The position numbers and the translations under genes are program-made. From the NCBI RefSeq assembly GCF_905372525.1, contig NZ_CAJPPN010000065.1:1-7555 (forward strand): a stretch of 7,555 bases of DNA, in the 5' to 3' direction. The DNA comes from an uncultured Porphyromonas sp. GTDB lineage: Bacteria; Bacteroidota; Bacteroidia; Bacteroidales; Porphyromonadaceae. Below the pieces are notes generated by a model that was not told the origin of the DNA, did no database searches, and was given only the letters and a program-made list of their open reading frames with translations. This document shows, in pieces, positions 6,599 through 7,555 of this stretch (its first letter is position 1; every line of letters begins with the position of its first letter).

Positions 6599-7150
6599 AT
6601 GAAGAAGATCTTCTGCCCTAAGTGTGATACAGCTATCCCCTTGAGCCGTGAGCACCTCTCTAAGCTCATCGCCCAGGGGGAGGAGCGTATCTCTCTGGTC
6701 TGTCCCCAGTGTGCGCACCAGCTCAACCTACGCCTTCGTCTCCCCCAGGGGCAGACGAAGGTGGCGAAGCAGTCTCGCCCTGACAGACCCTCTGTGGGAC
6801 ACCTCGTTGTCCTAGAGAATGTCTTCGGCTACAAGCAGCTCTTCCCGCTCTTCCTCGGGGACAATCATATCGGCCGGCGCAATCGGGATACCCAGACAGA
6901 TATACCCGTTATCACAGCTGACCCGAGTATGGACAGACACCATGCCTGTATCCGAGTCACCGAGGGCAAGACGGGACGTCTACGCTACGCTCTCTCCGAT
7001 GACGATAGCCGTGTAGGTACCTTCGTCGGGGGACGTATCCTAGAGCCACGAGAATGGTGCTACCTCGAGCCCGGAGACGTCATTACCCTAGGGGCTACAA
7101 GCATTATCTTCAGTGATGAGCCCCTGAGCGAAGACCTCGCCCTAGAGTAG
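6599..7150 (+). CDS. Zinc-ribbon and FHA domain protein
   Basis: A 183-residue cytosolic protein with two parts. The N-terminus carries a zinc ribbon, FCPKC (Cys6, Cys9) and VCPQC (Cys35, Cys38), of the MJ0042-like type. Residues about 65-172 form a forkhead-associated domain, usually a phosphothreonine-peptide binder: IGRR (91-94), DPSMDRHHACI (108-118), SRVGTFVGG (137-145) and LEPGDVITLG (156-165). The usual serine of the SRxH motif aligns with Asp112, and the Asn residues normally found in the NGTxVNG loop are Val139 and Gly144. Ligand recognition may therefore differ from classical FHA domains, or be lost. No Ser/Thr kinase is in the window. It is the last gene of the run, 13 bp after the protease, and is followed by a strong stem-loop. 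Domain assignment is secure; the partner is unknown. Confidence 0.9.
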   Translation: MKKIFCPKCDTAIPLSREHLSKLIAQGEERISLVCPQCAHQLNLRLRLPQGQTKVAKQSRPDRPSVGHLVVLENVFGYKQLFPLFLGDNHIGRRNRDTQTDIPVITADPSMDRHHACIRVTEGKTGRLRYALSDDDSRVGTFVGGRILEPREWCYLEPGDVITLGATSIIFSDEPLSEDLALE

Positions 7151-7180
7151 ACACGTCTCTCATAGACTTCTATAGAGATA

Positions 7181-7216
7181 AGGACAGCCAGCCCATTACC
7201 TTGGGTTGGCTGTCCT
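7181..7216 (+). terminator. Stem-loop terminator after the FHA gene
   Basis: AGGACAGCCAGCCC (7181-7194) pairs with GGGTTGGCTGTCCT (7203-7216): 14 base pairs including one G-U, with an 8-base loop. It begins 31 bases after the FHA stop codon. The trailing sequence is CTTTGTAT, a short U-run only, so it is a modest intrinsic terminator or an RNA 3'-end stabiliser. GAGATA just before the stem could also pair with TATCTC at 7224-7229. Its position at the end of five closely spaced genes supports an operon end here. Confidence 0.85.
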
Positions 7217-7501
7217 CTTTGTATATCTCCGTTATACGTGTTGGCGGAGGGTGGGGTGCGCCCAGATGTCGTGTGGCTCTAGGGTGTAGAGGCTATAGGA
7301 GTGGAGGGAAATATACGTGTGGGGTAGGGGATGAGACCAGATCCGACGCTTGATCTCGCTCGCACACTCCTGCCTTTGGATCTTTGGGGGTATTATTTTA
7401 TATCCCAGAGAGCCTTAGCCCATCACTAGAGATCCTAGGCATTATCCCCAAGGAATAGACATACAAGCGAGCCCTACAAAGGATATAGTTAGAGCGATGT
7501 T
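7217..7501. other. Intergenic stretch with a leader-like motif, no supported gene
   Basis: No open frame with recognisable content is seen on either strand. The stretch is G-rich up to about 7340. It carries TATACGTGT twice, at 7233-7241 and 7312-7320. The second half contains ATCTTTG and the AGAGAGCCTTAGCCC element described separately. It probably ends in the upstream region of a gene that starts beyond the window. Confidence 0.5.
7380..7421 (+). promoter_or_regulatory. Two-part promoter/leader motif, copy 2
   Basis: ATCTTTG (7380-7386) is followed after exactly 20 bases by AGAGAGCCTTAGCCC (7407-7421), the same arrangement as at 1734-1775 upstream of the acyl-CoA ligase gene. The intervening 20 bases are not conserved. 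The base pair before ATCTTTG is G here and T at 1733, so this copy is one mismatch from TAnnTTTG (GATCTTTG). It is likely a promoter plus start of a leader for a gene beyond the right edge, or a dispersed element. No open reading frame lies across it. Confidence 0.45.
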
Positions 7502-7555
7502 GTATACACGCGTGTATACAGTTGTGTACACGTGGGTATACAGTTGTGTACACAC
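7502..7555. repeat. 22-bp-period array of palindromic GTGTAC/GTATAC elements (right copy, cut by the window)
   Basis: GTATACACGCGTGTATAC (7502-7519) is a perfect 18-bp palindrome. After spacer AGTT comes GTGTACACGTGGGTATAC (7524-7541), identical to 147-164. After another AGTT, GTGTACACAC (7546-7555) begins a third unit identical so far to 169-178. Spacing is again exactly 22 bp. The array probably continues beyond the edge. Confidence 0.85.

Overview
The window looks like chromosomal DNA of a G+C-rich Bacteroidales bacterium, most likely Porphyromonas or a close relative. This is inferred from three things: protein families typical of the group (DUF4494, a zinc-ribbon/FHA protein, an S41 protease with a long C-terminal extension), A-rich leaders with no strong Shine-Dalgarno sequence, and a TAnnTTTG-type promoter element. 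The species cannot be settled from the sequence alone. No phage, IS, CRISPR, tRNA or rRNA feature is visible.

Bases 1-1021 appear non-coding and are rich in repeats. They hold an array of 18-bp (near-)palindromes repeated every 22 bp (125-186), an imperfect hairpin (250-288), and a 67-bp tandem repeat of six full units with degenerate ends (about 467-937). Each full unit of that repeat contains a small inverted repeat.

Bases 1022-7150 carry six genes, all on the + strand. First is a short atypical SDR-type NAD(P)-binding protein (1022-1669). A 161-bp gap follows, with a promoter-like TATCTTTG. Then comes a compact run that reads as one transcription unit: a long-chain acyl-CoA ligase, a DUF4494 protein, a YggS-type PLP-binding protein overlapping the DUF4494 gene by 20 bp, a secreted S41/CTP protease, and a zinc-ribbon/FHA protein. 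Gaps in this run are 37, -20, 52 and 13 bp. It ends at a strong stem-loop (7181-7216). The products suggest mixed housekeeping roles (lipid activation, PLP homeostasis, envelope proteolysis, phospho-signalling) rather than one dedicated pathway.

Bases 7217-7555 are again non-coding. They hold a second copy of a two-part promoter/leader motif also found ahead of the ligase gene (ATCTTTG, 20 bases, then AGAGAGCCTTAGCCC). At the window edge is a second array of the same 22-bp-period palindromes, with units in the same order and orientation as at the left end. The genes are ordinary. The repeat families are the part worth a second look; they are most likely dispersed structural or regulatory elements of this genome, and I see no evidence of a new multi-gene system.
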